Source: Cyclobacteriaceae bacterium (GTDB lineage: Bacteria; Bacteroidota; Bacteroidia; Cytophagales; Cyclobacteriaceae). Taken from it: a stretch of 42,834 nucleotides of DNA. The stretch covers positions 1 to 42,834 of the forward strand of contig CANGZP010000015.1 in assembly GCA_947458475.1 (NCBI GenBank). Reading direction: 5' to 3'. This document shows positions 1 to 7,657 of this stretch, piece by piece. Position numbers and translations under genes: made by a program. Numbering within the stretch: the stretch's first letter is position 1; every line of letters starts with the position of its first letter. The notes under the pieces are model-generated. The model was not told where the DNA came from and made no database searches. It was given only the letters and a program-made list of their open reading frames with translations.

Positions 1-2603
1 AGGTAGAGGCGCTTCCAAAAGCCACTGGTATTTTCTAAGCCAAATTGGGTAGTGGTTTCAGTCCAAGATCCGCTATTCCAAGTAAAAATGCGGATGGGCA
101 TCCATTCCCCAGCAAGTACCAGCTCGGGTTTGCCGTTTCCATCCAGGTCAGCCAAGGCGCCATCCGTAAGCATGCCTAGTGCCGCAAAGTCTTTGCCCCA
201 GGTAGCGCTTTGATCCGTGAAATTTCCTTTGCCGTCATTTTGCCAAAATTGTACGCCTACAGGAATTCCATAACCAAAGGGAATTGCTCGTTGACCCACA
301 ATTAAGTCTAGATCTCCATCCTGGTCTCCATCCCAACTCAAAATAAAGGAAGTGGGAGTGGGGGAAAACTGCTGTGCAGAGCGAGTAAATTTTCCCTTCC
401 CATCGTTGAGGTAGAGCCGGTCTTGGTAGTTGGGAGCGTAGTCTGAAAATTCGATTCCACCACTGCCCACGAGCAAGTCAATAGCACCGTCTCCATTGGC
501 GTCAAAGAAGTGGCTGACCACGTCTTCGGCAAGGCTATCCTGATCAAAAAGCGTTGTTTGGGATACTTTCCAAGCACCTGAGCTGCTTTGCAACAAGAGC
601 TGAGTGGACTGGCCTTTGGCGCCGGGAACAACTAGGTCTACAAAGCCATCTCCATTGACATCTGCTTGCGCGGCACGAGGTCCTTCGTTGCTGATGGACC
701 AAAATCGAAGCCTGTCTCGGTCAAAATCCACAAAATCACTTTCTCGATGGCTGAAAGGAAGGTTAAGCGTAGCGAAACTTGTGAAATAAGTGGAGGGGGT
801 TTGAGCCGAATAAATCGTATTGGTGGCTTCCGTTTCTTTAGGCGCAAGAACTTGGTTGGAAAGAATGTTTTTCAAACTACTCTGGGTACCAGAAGGCCAA
901 AGAATGTGGAGGGAGTCAATTTTGGTGTGGGTACCCAACCCGAAGTGAAGCCGTGGATCTCCCGATGACATATAGCCTTTGACGGGCTGGTATTCTTGCA
1001 TTTGGGTTTCGCCTCCGGCAAAAAGGATCGCTTTGGCACCAAAGGCTCTCCCTAGGTCTAGGCTGAGGTAGTTGCCTGAGGTTACGGATTTACTGTTGTT
1101 GCGGTAGACAAAGGCGCGCTCGTTCAGGTTATTAACGACCAAGTCCAAGTCGCCATCATTGTCGAGGTCTGCATAAGCAGATCCTGTACTAAAGGTAAGT
1201 TGTTCCATCCCATTGGATGCAGCTTGGTTTTCAAACTGCATTGCTCCTTTGTTCTTGAAAAAGAAGTTTTGTTGTGGTACTGAAGGGAATGCATCAATCA
1301 TTTTGGTAACGAGCACGGAGTCCTTGCGGTAGCTAGAGATGTTCCCTTGGTTGTTGGCATAGAAATCCACAAAATCAAAGTCTGTCAGGTCCTTGACGAT
1401 CCCGTTGGCGATGAAGATGTCTTTCTTGCCATCCAAGTCTGCATCAAAGATCAGGGCTCCCCAGCTCCAGTCTGTGGCTTCAATGCCTGCGTAGCGACTG
1501 ACCTCAGCAAAAACAGGAGTGCTATCCTGGGGCTGGATTCCAAGGTGCCGTTGTAAGGTATTTCGGGTAAACTGCCGGTGGTATCCCCCTTTTTGATTGG
1601 CTTGAAACTTATCCCACTCTTCAAAAGGTGTTTTGGATTTAACACGCGCCAGGTCTTTGGGGAGCATTTCTGTAATGACTAGATCCGGCAAAAGGTCATT
1701 GTCTAGGTCCGCAATGTCCGCTCCCATAGAGCCCATGCTGATTTCAGGCATGGCTTGGGGAAGGACTTCAGAGAAGGTTCCGTTTTTTTGATTGAGGTAG
1801 AGGTAGTCTCGCTCAAAAAAGTCATTGGATACGTAGAGGTCAGGCCAGCCATCTAGGTTGAGGTCAGCCACAGTTACGCCAAGCCCATAACCAATGGCAC
1901 TCCCATAGATTCCGGCTTCAGCAGACACATCGGTAAATCGCTCCCCATCATTTCTGAATAATTTATTGCCTCCATCCGGGTCTCGAAGTTCTCGCTGACC
2001 GAGTCGAAGGTCATTGAGCCCTACAGAGCGTCCGGAATTGCTAAGCAAGTACATGTCCAAGTCACCGTCCTTGTCGTAGTCAAAAAACACGGCGTGTTGG
2101 CTAAGGCCTATTTCAGCAAGTCCATAATCCTTGGCTTGTTCGGTAAAAGTCAGGTCGCCATTGTTGATAAAAAGTTCGTTATGTCTGCGTACCCCTTGCA
2201 TGGGACCGGATTTGCAGACATAGATATCGAGGAGTCCATCTCCATTGACATCAGCCATGCTGACACCTGTGGACCAGGAACCGCTGGAGTTTAGCCCAGC
2301 CGTTTCCGTAATGTCTTTGAAATTTAGTTCGCCTGTATTGAGGTATAGGCGGTTTGATTGTTGGTTGCTTGCCAAAAAGATATCGGGCAGGCCATCTTGG
2401 TTGATATCGCCAATGGCTACGCCTGCGCCATTGTAAAAGTTTCGAAAGGTGTAGGGGTTAATTTTTTCGTTGTAGGTCAACTCATTTCGGAAGGAAATGC
2501 CGGTTTCGCTTTCCGAAAGCAAGGAAAATAAGGGGTCGGAGCCCTCCTCCTTGCAGGAGAAAAGGAGGTAAAAAAGAAAGAGAATGCCGTACTGTTTTTT
2601 CAC
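1..2603 (-). CDS. FG-GAP/VCBS repeat lipoprotein with ASPIC/UnbV domain (CRTAC1-like), 3' end outside window
   Basis: Translating the minus strand from a GTG at 2603 gives an open frame of at least 867 codons that leaves the window at position 1. The N-terminus is a lipoprotein signal with the lipobox cysteine at residue 17, followed by KEEGSD. Acidic residues just after the cysteine resemble the surface-export signal of Bacteroidota lipoproteins. I count about eleven Ca-binding type DxNxDGxxD motifs (for example DINQDGLPD, DVNGDGLLD, DYDKDGDLD), typical of FG-GAP/VCBS beta-propellers. A mid-protein stretch ending HFGLG...WPSG matches the ASPIC/UnbV domain. It lies downstream of susC-susD on the same strand, so it is inferred to be an accessory surface protein of that uptake system. 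The ligand is unknown. There is no nearby ATG in frame, hence the GTG start. Confidence 0.85.
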   Translation of the reverse strand, partial: MKKQYGILFLFYLLFSCKEEGSDPLFSLLSESETGISFRNELTYNEKINPYTFRNFYNGAGVAIGDINQDGLPDIFLASNQQSNRLYLNTGELNFKDITETAGLNSSGSWSTGVSMADVNGDGLLDIYVCKSGPMQGVRRHNELFINNGDLTFTEQAKDYGLAEIGLSQHAVFFDYDKDGDLDMYLLSNSGRSVGLNDLRLGQRELRDPDGGNKLFRNDGERFTDVSAEAGIYGSAIGYGLGVTVADLNLDGWPDLYVSNDFFERDYLYLNQKNGTFSEVLPQAMPEISMGSMGADIADLDNDLLPDLVITEMLPKDLARVKSKTPFEEWDKFQANQKGGYHRQFTRNTLQRHLGIQPQDSTPVFAEVSRYAGIEATDWSWGALIFDADLDGKKDIFIANGIVKDLTDFDFVDFYANNQGNISSYRKDSVLVTKMIDAFPSVPQQNFFFKNKGAMQFENQAASNGMEQLTFSTGSAYADLDNDGDLDLVVNNLNERAFVYRNNSKSVTSGNYLSLDLGRAFGAKAILFAGGETQMQEYQPVKGYMSSGDPRLHFGLGTHTKIDSLHILWPSGTQSSLKNILSNQVLAPKETEATNTIYSAQTPSTYFTSFATLNLPFSHRESDFVDFDRDRLRFWSISNEGPRAAQADVNGDGFVDLVVPGAKGQSTQLLLQSSSGAWKVSQTTLFDQDSLAEDVVSHFFDANGDGAIDLLVGSGGIEFSDYAPNYQDRLYLNDGKGKFTRSAQQFSPTPTSFILSWDGDQDGDLDLIVGQRAIPFGYGIPVGVQFWQNDGKGNFTDQSATWGKDFAALGMLTDGALADLDGNGKPELVLAGEWMPIRIFTWNSGSWTETTTQFGLENTSGFWKRLY

Positions 2604-2614
2604 AAGACAAGTGT

Positions 2615-2648
2615 AAAAAAAAGGAAGTGTACTTGCGTACACTTCCTT
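2615..2648 (-). terminator. Intrinsic terminator after susD
   Basis: A perfect 12-bp stem (2637-2648 with 2621-2632) closes a GCAA tetraloop, a GNRA type, on the minus strand and runs straight into eight T residues (2622-2615). It starts about 20 nt after the susD stop and ends only 11 nt before the GTG of the downstream lipoprotein. It should therefore reduce expression of that gene relative to susCD. Confidence 0.88.
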
Positions 2649-2669
2649 TAAAATTTAATTCAGGAAAGA

Positions 2670-4160
2670 TTAATAACCTGGATTCTGCTTCAACTTAGGG
2701 TTGGCGTTGATCTGGTTTTGAGGGATAGGGAAGATGTTTCTAACCGCTGTAGAAGTTTGCTTCTCCCACCAAGGTAGGCTCCACTTTCCAAAACGGATCG
2801 CATCTGTTCTTCTGCTTGCTTCAGCAAACATTTCTCTACCTCTTTCATTGTACAATTCGTCCAATGTAAGTGCAGTGTAAGCAGGCATGCCCGCTCTTGT
2901 TCTTACTTGGTTCACTGCAGCTAAAGCAGCAGCAGTCTTACCTTGACGAAGTGCAGCCTCACCTTTAGTAAGGATGATTTCACCCAATCTGAAAAGTGGG
3001 TAGTCGTTGTTCAAGCTGTTTGCAGCGCCAGAAGCAAATTCAAACTTGCCTACACGAACACCAGCTTGTCTGAAGGCGTTTGGCGCCAACATGTTGATTG
3101 CTGGAGTGTATGTAAGTGGCTGGCCATCTGGATCATTAGCTTCAGCAGAGATATCGTTCAAGCGAGTCCCATCAGCAGAGAACTGTGGACCTACGATGAA
3201 AGACTTCTTTCTAGCGTCTTTGTCATCAAAAGAATTGTAGAATTCTTCCAAAGAAGCGTAACCATTCCAAGGCTGATCTTGCAATTTGTAAGTAGCCTGG
3301 CTAGAATAGTGAAGCGTCATTTGAGCGATGTTGAATCCACCTGCGTTGTTTTGATCGTATGGTAGAGTCAAGATGTTTTCTGTTGAGCCGCTATTTCTCT
3401 CAGAGAAGTTAGAGAAGAAGTTGCTGGACAAAGAATACTTACCGCTGTTGATGATTACATCTGCTGCAGCTTCTGCATCAGCCCATCTTGCAGTTCCAGT
3501 ATATACTTGAGCATTCAAGTACAACTTAGCAAGGATAGCGTGTGCACTGTAGAAGTTCAAGGTATACTTGCCACCGTCTTTAGGAAGGGCATTTGCATTG
3601 TCTTTGATAGATTTCTCGATGAAAGCAAATACTTCTGCACGTGTATTATTGGCAGGGCTTGATCCAGTAGAATTCTCATCAATGATAGGCACATTACCGA
3701 ACGAGTCGATTAGCCACAAGTACACCAACGCTCTCAATACTTTCAATTCAGCATTCAATGCAACTACGTTTGGATACTGAACCAACAAGTTGTTGATCTC
3801 ACCAATTGCAGAGTAGCAGTATGCCCAAGAGTTGTTGAAAGACTCTTCAGTTGGGTTCCAAGTATGTCTGTGCATACGTAGCCACTGGCCACCATCTTCC
3901 CAGTCAGCACCCTTTTGAGGAATAGACATTTCGTCTGAAGATACTTCTTGAATGGACCAAATGCTGTTGTGTCCACCCCAAGAACCTACGATTCTTGCGT
4001 AAGCAGAAGCCTTAAGGACGTTGATCAAATTCGGGTTAGTGCTTTTGGCAATATCCTCTGCGGTCACCCCATCCAAAACGTCCTGCTCTAGCTCTTGACA
4101 TGCACCCATGGCAAAAACCAATGGGAGCATTAAACAGATTTTACTAATTGATTTAAACAT
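2670..4160 (-). CDS. susD: RagB/SusD family nutrient-uptake outer-membrane lipoprotein
   Basis: This 496-residue protein is the surface glycan- or nutrient-binding partner of the SusC channel encoded just upstream. The signal peptide ends in a MGAC lipobox with the lipidated cysteine at residue 21. The C-terminus (PIPQNQINANPKLKQNPGY) is the usual ending of SusD proteins. The alpha-helical TPR-like middle, rich in Tyr, Trp and Asn, fits the family, and the length is normal. It follows susC by 19 bp, so the two are surely co-transcribed. The substrate cannot be told from sequence, and no carbohydrate-active enzyme is next to it. The symbol is used in the family sense, not as the starch-binding SusD itself. 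Confidence 0.93.
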   Translation of the reverse strand: MFKSISKICLMLPLVFAMGACQELEQDVLDGVTAEDIAKSTNPNLINVLKASAYARIVGSWGGHNSIWSIQEVSSDEMSIPQKGADWEDGGQWLRMHRHTWNPTEESFNNSWAYCYSAIGEINNLLVQYPNVVALNAELKVLRALVYLWLIDSFGNVPIIDENSTGSSPANNTRAEVFAFIEKSIKDNANALPKDGGKYTLNFYSAHAILAKLYLNAQVYTGTARWADAEAAADVIINSGKYSLSSNFFSNFSERNSGSTENILTLPYDQNNAGGFNIAQMTLHYSSQATYKLQDQPWNGYASLEEFYNSFDDKDARKKSFIVGPQFSADGTRLNDISAEANDPDGQPLTYTPAINMLAPNAFRQAGVRVGKFEFASGAANSLNNDYPLFRLGEIILTKGEAALRQGKTAAALAAVNQVRTRAGMPAYTALTLDELYNERGREMFAEASRRTDAIRFGKWSLPWWEKQTSTAVRNIFPIPQNQINANPKLKQNPGY

Positions 4161-4179
4161 ATCTGTAGAATTTGATTGG

Positions 4180-7173
4180 TTATTTAAAGTTTACTGAAAC
4201 ACCTACAGTGAATGAACGTGTCTGGAAGTAGGTATTTCTACGCTCGATACCTGGAGACAAAGAGGTAGTAAATGAGTCACCATTTTCGGAGTCATTCACA
4301 CGAACTTCTGGATCGATACCAGTGTAGTTAGTCAATGTAAATAGGTTTTGACCAGCAACATATACTCTGAAGTTAGACAGGTTTGCAGACTTGGTTTTGA
4401 AGTTGTAACCCAATTCCATGTTGTCCAAACGGATGAAAGAAGCATCTTCAATTACAGAGCTGTTGAATGTAGGAGGAGAAGTTACTAGCGGGCTAGTAGG
4501 AGTCTTGTCCGTAACTACAGAGTTCCATGTGTTGGATGGAGTGTCACCATTCTCATAGAAACCTCTGTAAGAGTTGTACAAGTCATGTCCCCATGCACCT
4601 CTAAGGAACATGTTCAAAGTCCACTGACCATACATGAAGCTGTTATTGAAACCGAATTCACCTTTTGGTAGACCGTTTCCAAGTCTTTCAAATTGGTTAG
4701 GATCGGTAGTTGAAAGGATGTATTCACCTCTTTCAGACAAGCCAGTCAAACGTGGACCGTAGAAATCACCCAAAGTCTGACCTACACGGTTGTAGATGAT
4801 TGGGTTGTTGTTCTGTCCTGGAGCACCTGGAGTAGCAAATCTCAATTCTTCAAAACCTAGTTCACCTGCAGACAAGCTTTCGATGGTGGTTTTGTCGTAG
4901 ATCGTGAAGTTAAACGATGGAGTCCACTTCAATCTTCCTTTTCCAATTTCGTTTACGGAAGCAGCAAATTCAAAACCTGCAGCTCTCAAATCCGCCAAGT
5001 TTACCCAAGTAGATGAAGCCGTATTGAAACGTCCTGGATCGAATGAGTTAGGAGCACCTGTAGGTACAGGTACGTTGAACAATAGGTCAGAGATGTTTCT
5101 AGTGTAGTAGTCGATGCTACCAGTCACTTTGTTATCCCAGATTCCGAAGTCAACACCCACGTTAAATTCCTGCTTGGTTTCCCACTTCAGGTCTCTGTTT
5201 GGGTTAGAGAATTGGTTGATACCTACAAAGATATCGTTCTGAGTCAATTGGTCGCCGTCAAGGTCAATACGGTTACCGTTGCCATACACACCCAAAGCTA
5301 GGGTTGCAGATGGAGGCAGGTTACCTGTGATACCGTAAGATGCTCTTGGCTTGAACTGGTTGAACACACCCATGTCAAATAACTGCGTGAAATCAGCGCC
5401 CAAAGACACCGCTGGGAATACACCAGTTTGGTTGTTAGCACCAAATCCAGAGTAAGTTTCCGCTCTTACAGTAGCAGAGAAGAAGAAGGTGTTGTCGTAG
5501 TTGAAGTTAGCTCTACCGAAAGCAGAGTTCAATTGATCTTCGTTTGCGAAAGAAGATACGTTGGTGTTGTTACCCAAACGGATCGCACCAGCGCCCAAAT
5601 TGTTCCAACCTAGATCGAATAGGTACTGACGAACGCGAGCGTTGAAGCCTTGGTTGGTAGTGTACTGAATACCCGCACCGCCCAAAAGGGTCATGTTCAA
5701 TTTGTCCGTTAGGTTTTCTTCGTAACGCAACGTGGTTTCGAAGATTCGCTGGTTTCTGTCGAAGGTATTTCTTTCAGCAGAACCTTGAGAACCGAAACCT
5801 ACTTGGTAGTCTTGAATAGACCAGAAACCGCCAGACAGCGTGTTTCTTCTGTCCTGAGAATACTGTGCAGAAAGTGTCAAGTTTGGCATGATATCAAACT
5901 CAGCTCTATAAGAAACGAGCGCAGTTTTGGTTTCACCTACAAACTTCTGCTGTCTAGCCAAAGCTACTGGGTTGAAGAAGTCGAACAAATCTCTCTGGAA
6001 GTAACCTCCGAAACGCTGGTTAGCAGTTGGGGTATCTTCGAAGATAGGAGCTGTTGGGTTGTAGATAGTTGCATAACGGAATGCAGCGTCGTTGATAGAC
6101 TCAGAATCTACAGTAGTGAAAGACAAGTTCATGTTCAATCTCAAGCGATTGTTCAATGCAGCCTGAGAAAGGTTCAAACGGGTGTTCAATCTTTCGTTAC
6201 CTACTCCATTTACAATACCGTTGTTATCTCTGTAGTTGACAGCAGCCAAATAGTTGGTGCTACCGAAGCTACCAGAAACACTCGCGTTGGTGGTGTAAGA
6301 AAGGGCATCACTAATCAATTCTTCTCTCCAGTCTGTGTTGCTTCCGAAGTTAGTTCCACCTCTTGCAACGAATTCTTCTGCAGAAAGAACAGGGATCAAG
6401 TTAGTAGCTTGGTCCAATGTAGCAAATGAGTTGATGCTTACATTGGTGGTACCTTGCTTGCTACCCTGCTTCGTAGTGGTGATTAAGATTACACCAGAAG
6501 AACCTCTTGCACCGTAGATTGCAGCAGCAGAACCGTCCTTCAAAACGTCGATTGACTGAATGTCGTTCGGATCGACGTTTTCCAAAGAAGCACCAATTAC
6601 TCCATCCAATACGATAAGTGGAGCAGAGTTAGCACCGAAGGTAGAAAGACCTCTCAAACGGATGTTGAAACCGTTGTTAGGGTTACCTCCTGGTCTGGTG
6701 ATGGAAAGACCTGCAACCTTACCCTGTAGCAATTGCGCTGGGCTGGATACGTTACCTCTGTTGAAGTCGTCGGGTCTAACACCAACTACCGCAGAGGTAA
6801 TTTCTTTCTTGTCTTGGGAACCGTAACCGATAACTACTGCTTCCTGAAGGCTTTTTACATCCTCTTGAAGTCTGATAGTAACGGAAGACTGGTTTCCGAT
6901 TTCTACTTCTTGAGTAAGGTAGCCCACAAAGGAAACTACGAGTACTTGATCTCCAGCTTGAAGTGTTAGGGAGAATTTCCCATCCAAATCAGTAGCTGCA
7001 CCTCGGGTAGTACCTTTAACAAGTACAGTTGCACCCGGAACAGGGTCTCCAAGAGTCGCATCCAAGACAGTACCTGTGATGGTTCGACTTTGGGCATTCA
7101 CGCCAATGACTGCTCCCATAAAGAGCGCCATTGCTAGCATCAATGACTTTAGTTTTGGTAAATAATTTCTCAT
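4180..7173 (-). CDS. susC: SusC/RagA family TonB-linked outer-membrane transporter
   Basis: This 997-residue protein has a signal peptide (about 1-28). A carboxypeptidase-D-like regulatory domain follows (about 30-100, ITGTVLDATLGDPVPGATV), then the linker EAVVIGYG typical of SusC (111-118). The plug domain (about 120-235) contains VLKDGSAAAIYGARGSSGV, and a long beta-barrel ends in VNFK. It imports oligomers captured by SusD, using energy from the TonB complex. It is the first gene of a susC-susD-lipoprotein unit and is preceded by a 484-bp gene-free region that probably holds its promoter. At 997 residues it is a normal, complete SusC. The gene name is used in the family sense; the substrate is unknown. 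Confidence 0.95.
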   Translation of the reverse strand: MRNYLPKLKSLMLAMALFMGAVIGVNAQSRTITGTVLDATLGDPVPGATVLVKGTTRGAATDLDGKFSLTLQAGDQVLVVSFVGYLTQEVEIGNQSSVTIRLQEDVKSLQEAVVIGYGSQDKKEITSAVVGVRPDDFNRGNVSSPAQLLQGKVAGLSITRPGGNPNNGFNIRLRGLSTFGANSAPLIVLDGVIGASLENVDPNDIQSIDVLKDGSAAAIYGARGSSGVILITTTKQGSKQGTTNVSINSFATLDQATNLIPVLSAEEFVARGGTNFGSNTDWREELISDALSYTTNASVSGSFGSTNYLAAVNYRDNNGIVNGVGNERLNTRLNLSQAALNNRLRLNMNLSFTTVDSESINDAAFRYATIYNPTAPIFEDTPTANQRFGGYFQRDLFDFFNPVALARQQKFVGETKTALVSYRAEFDIMPNLTLSAQYSQDRRNTLSGGFWSIQDYQVGFGSQGSAERNTFDRNQRIFETTLRYEENLTDKLNMTLLGGAGIQYTTNQGFNARVRQYLFDLGWNNLGAGAIRLGNNTNVSSFANEDQLNSAFGRANFNYDNTFFFSATVRAETYSGFGANNQTGVFPAVSLGADFTQLFDMGVFNQFKPRASYGITGNLPPSATLALGVYGNGNRIDLDGDQLTQNDIFVGINQFSNPNRDLKWETKQEFNVGVDFGIWDNKVTGSIDYYTRNISDLLFNVPVPTGAPNSFDPGRFNTASSTWVNLADLRAAGFEFAASVNEIGKGRLKWTPSFNFTIYDKTTIESLSAGELGFEELRFATPGAPGQNNNPIIYNRVGQTLGDFYGPRLTGLSERGEYILSTTDPNQFERLGNGLPKGEFGFNNSFMYGQWTLNMFLRGAWGHDLYNSYRGFYENGDTPSNTWNSVVTDKTPTSPLVTSPPTFNSSVIEDASFIRLDNMELGYNFKTKSANLSNFRVYVAGQNLFTLTNYTGIDPEVRVNDSENGDSFTTSLSPGIERRNTYFQTRSFTVGVSVNFK

Positions 7174-7657
7174 AGGGTTTTTGTTTTTTTAATAACAGGT
7201 GAAATTGGTATGAGTACTAAATTTCGAGTCTAAAGTCATGGTTAAATTTGGATTTTACAATATTTAACAAAAAGTACCTTGAAAAGGCTAAAAACAGCGT
7301 TTTAACAGAATGACCTTAATTTTAACATATAGGTAACATAGCCTATTAATAATTATGCAATATTTAATGGAAAACGATTTCGATTTACATATTCCTAAAA
7401 AAAATAAATTTTATTAACTAATCGAAAATTTTTTGTCGAATTAGATTCTTTTTGAAAAATTGACCAACATCCATTAAAAATTCGATGAAGTTTTCATGGA
7501 TATGTGAATTCTTTAGCGTTTGTGAGTCATTAAATTTTAAAAGAAAAATTTGGCACTAAACCAACCCTCAACATTCCTTGGAGGTTAACTGTTAAAACTT
7601 CCAAATCAATTCATCCGTATCTTTTTTCATGGCTACCTTTCGGCATCCATTCAAGCA
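7174..7657. promoter_or_regulatory. AT-rich divergent control region between susC and the DUF5686 gene
   Basis: These 484 bp lie between two divergent outer-membrane genes and hold no credible ORF. The sequence is very AT-rich, with A/T runs and TTAAAT-like words. I see no clear TTTG...TAnnTTTG pair for either gene. The one site that stands out is a near-palindrome around a central CG at 7370-7381, listed separately. The length suggests regulated expression of susCD, which is inference. Confidence 0.45.
7370..7381. promoter_or_regulatory. Possible LacI/GalR-type operator
   Basis: GAAAACGATTTC is symmetric at 10 of 12 positions around a central CG, the hallmark of LacI/GalR-family operators. 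It sits about 190 bp upstream of susC in a gene-free region. No LacI-family gene is in the window, so the regulator is unknown. In AT-rich DNA such a site can also occur by chance. Confidence 0.28.

Noticed and set aside
5785..6429. 214-residue open frame on the plus strand, opposite susC
   Set aside because: It lies wholly antisense to susC, is rich in Ser, Val, Arg and Cys in the manner of a reverse frame, and has no recognisable domain.
1..7173. Complete polysaccharide utilisation locus
   Set aside because: No glycoside hydrolase, lyase, sulfatase or dedicated regulator is encoded beside susCD in the visible part.
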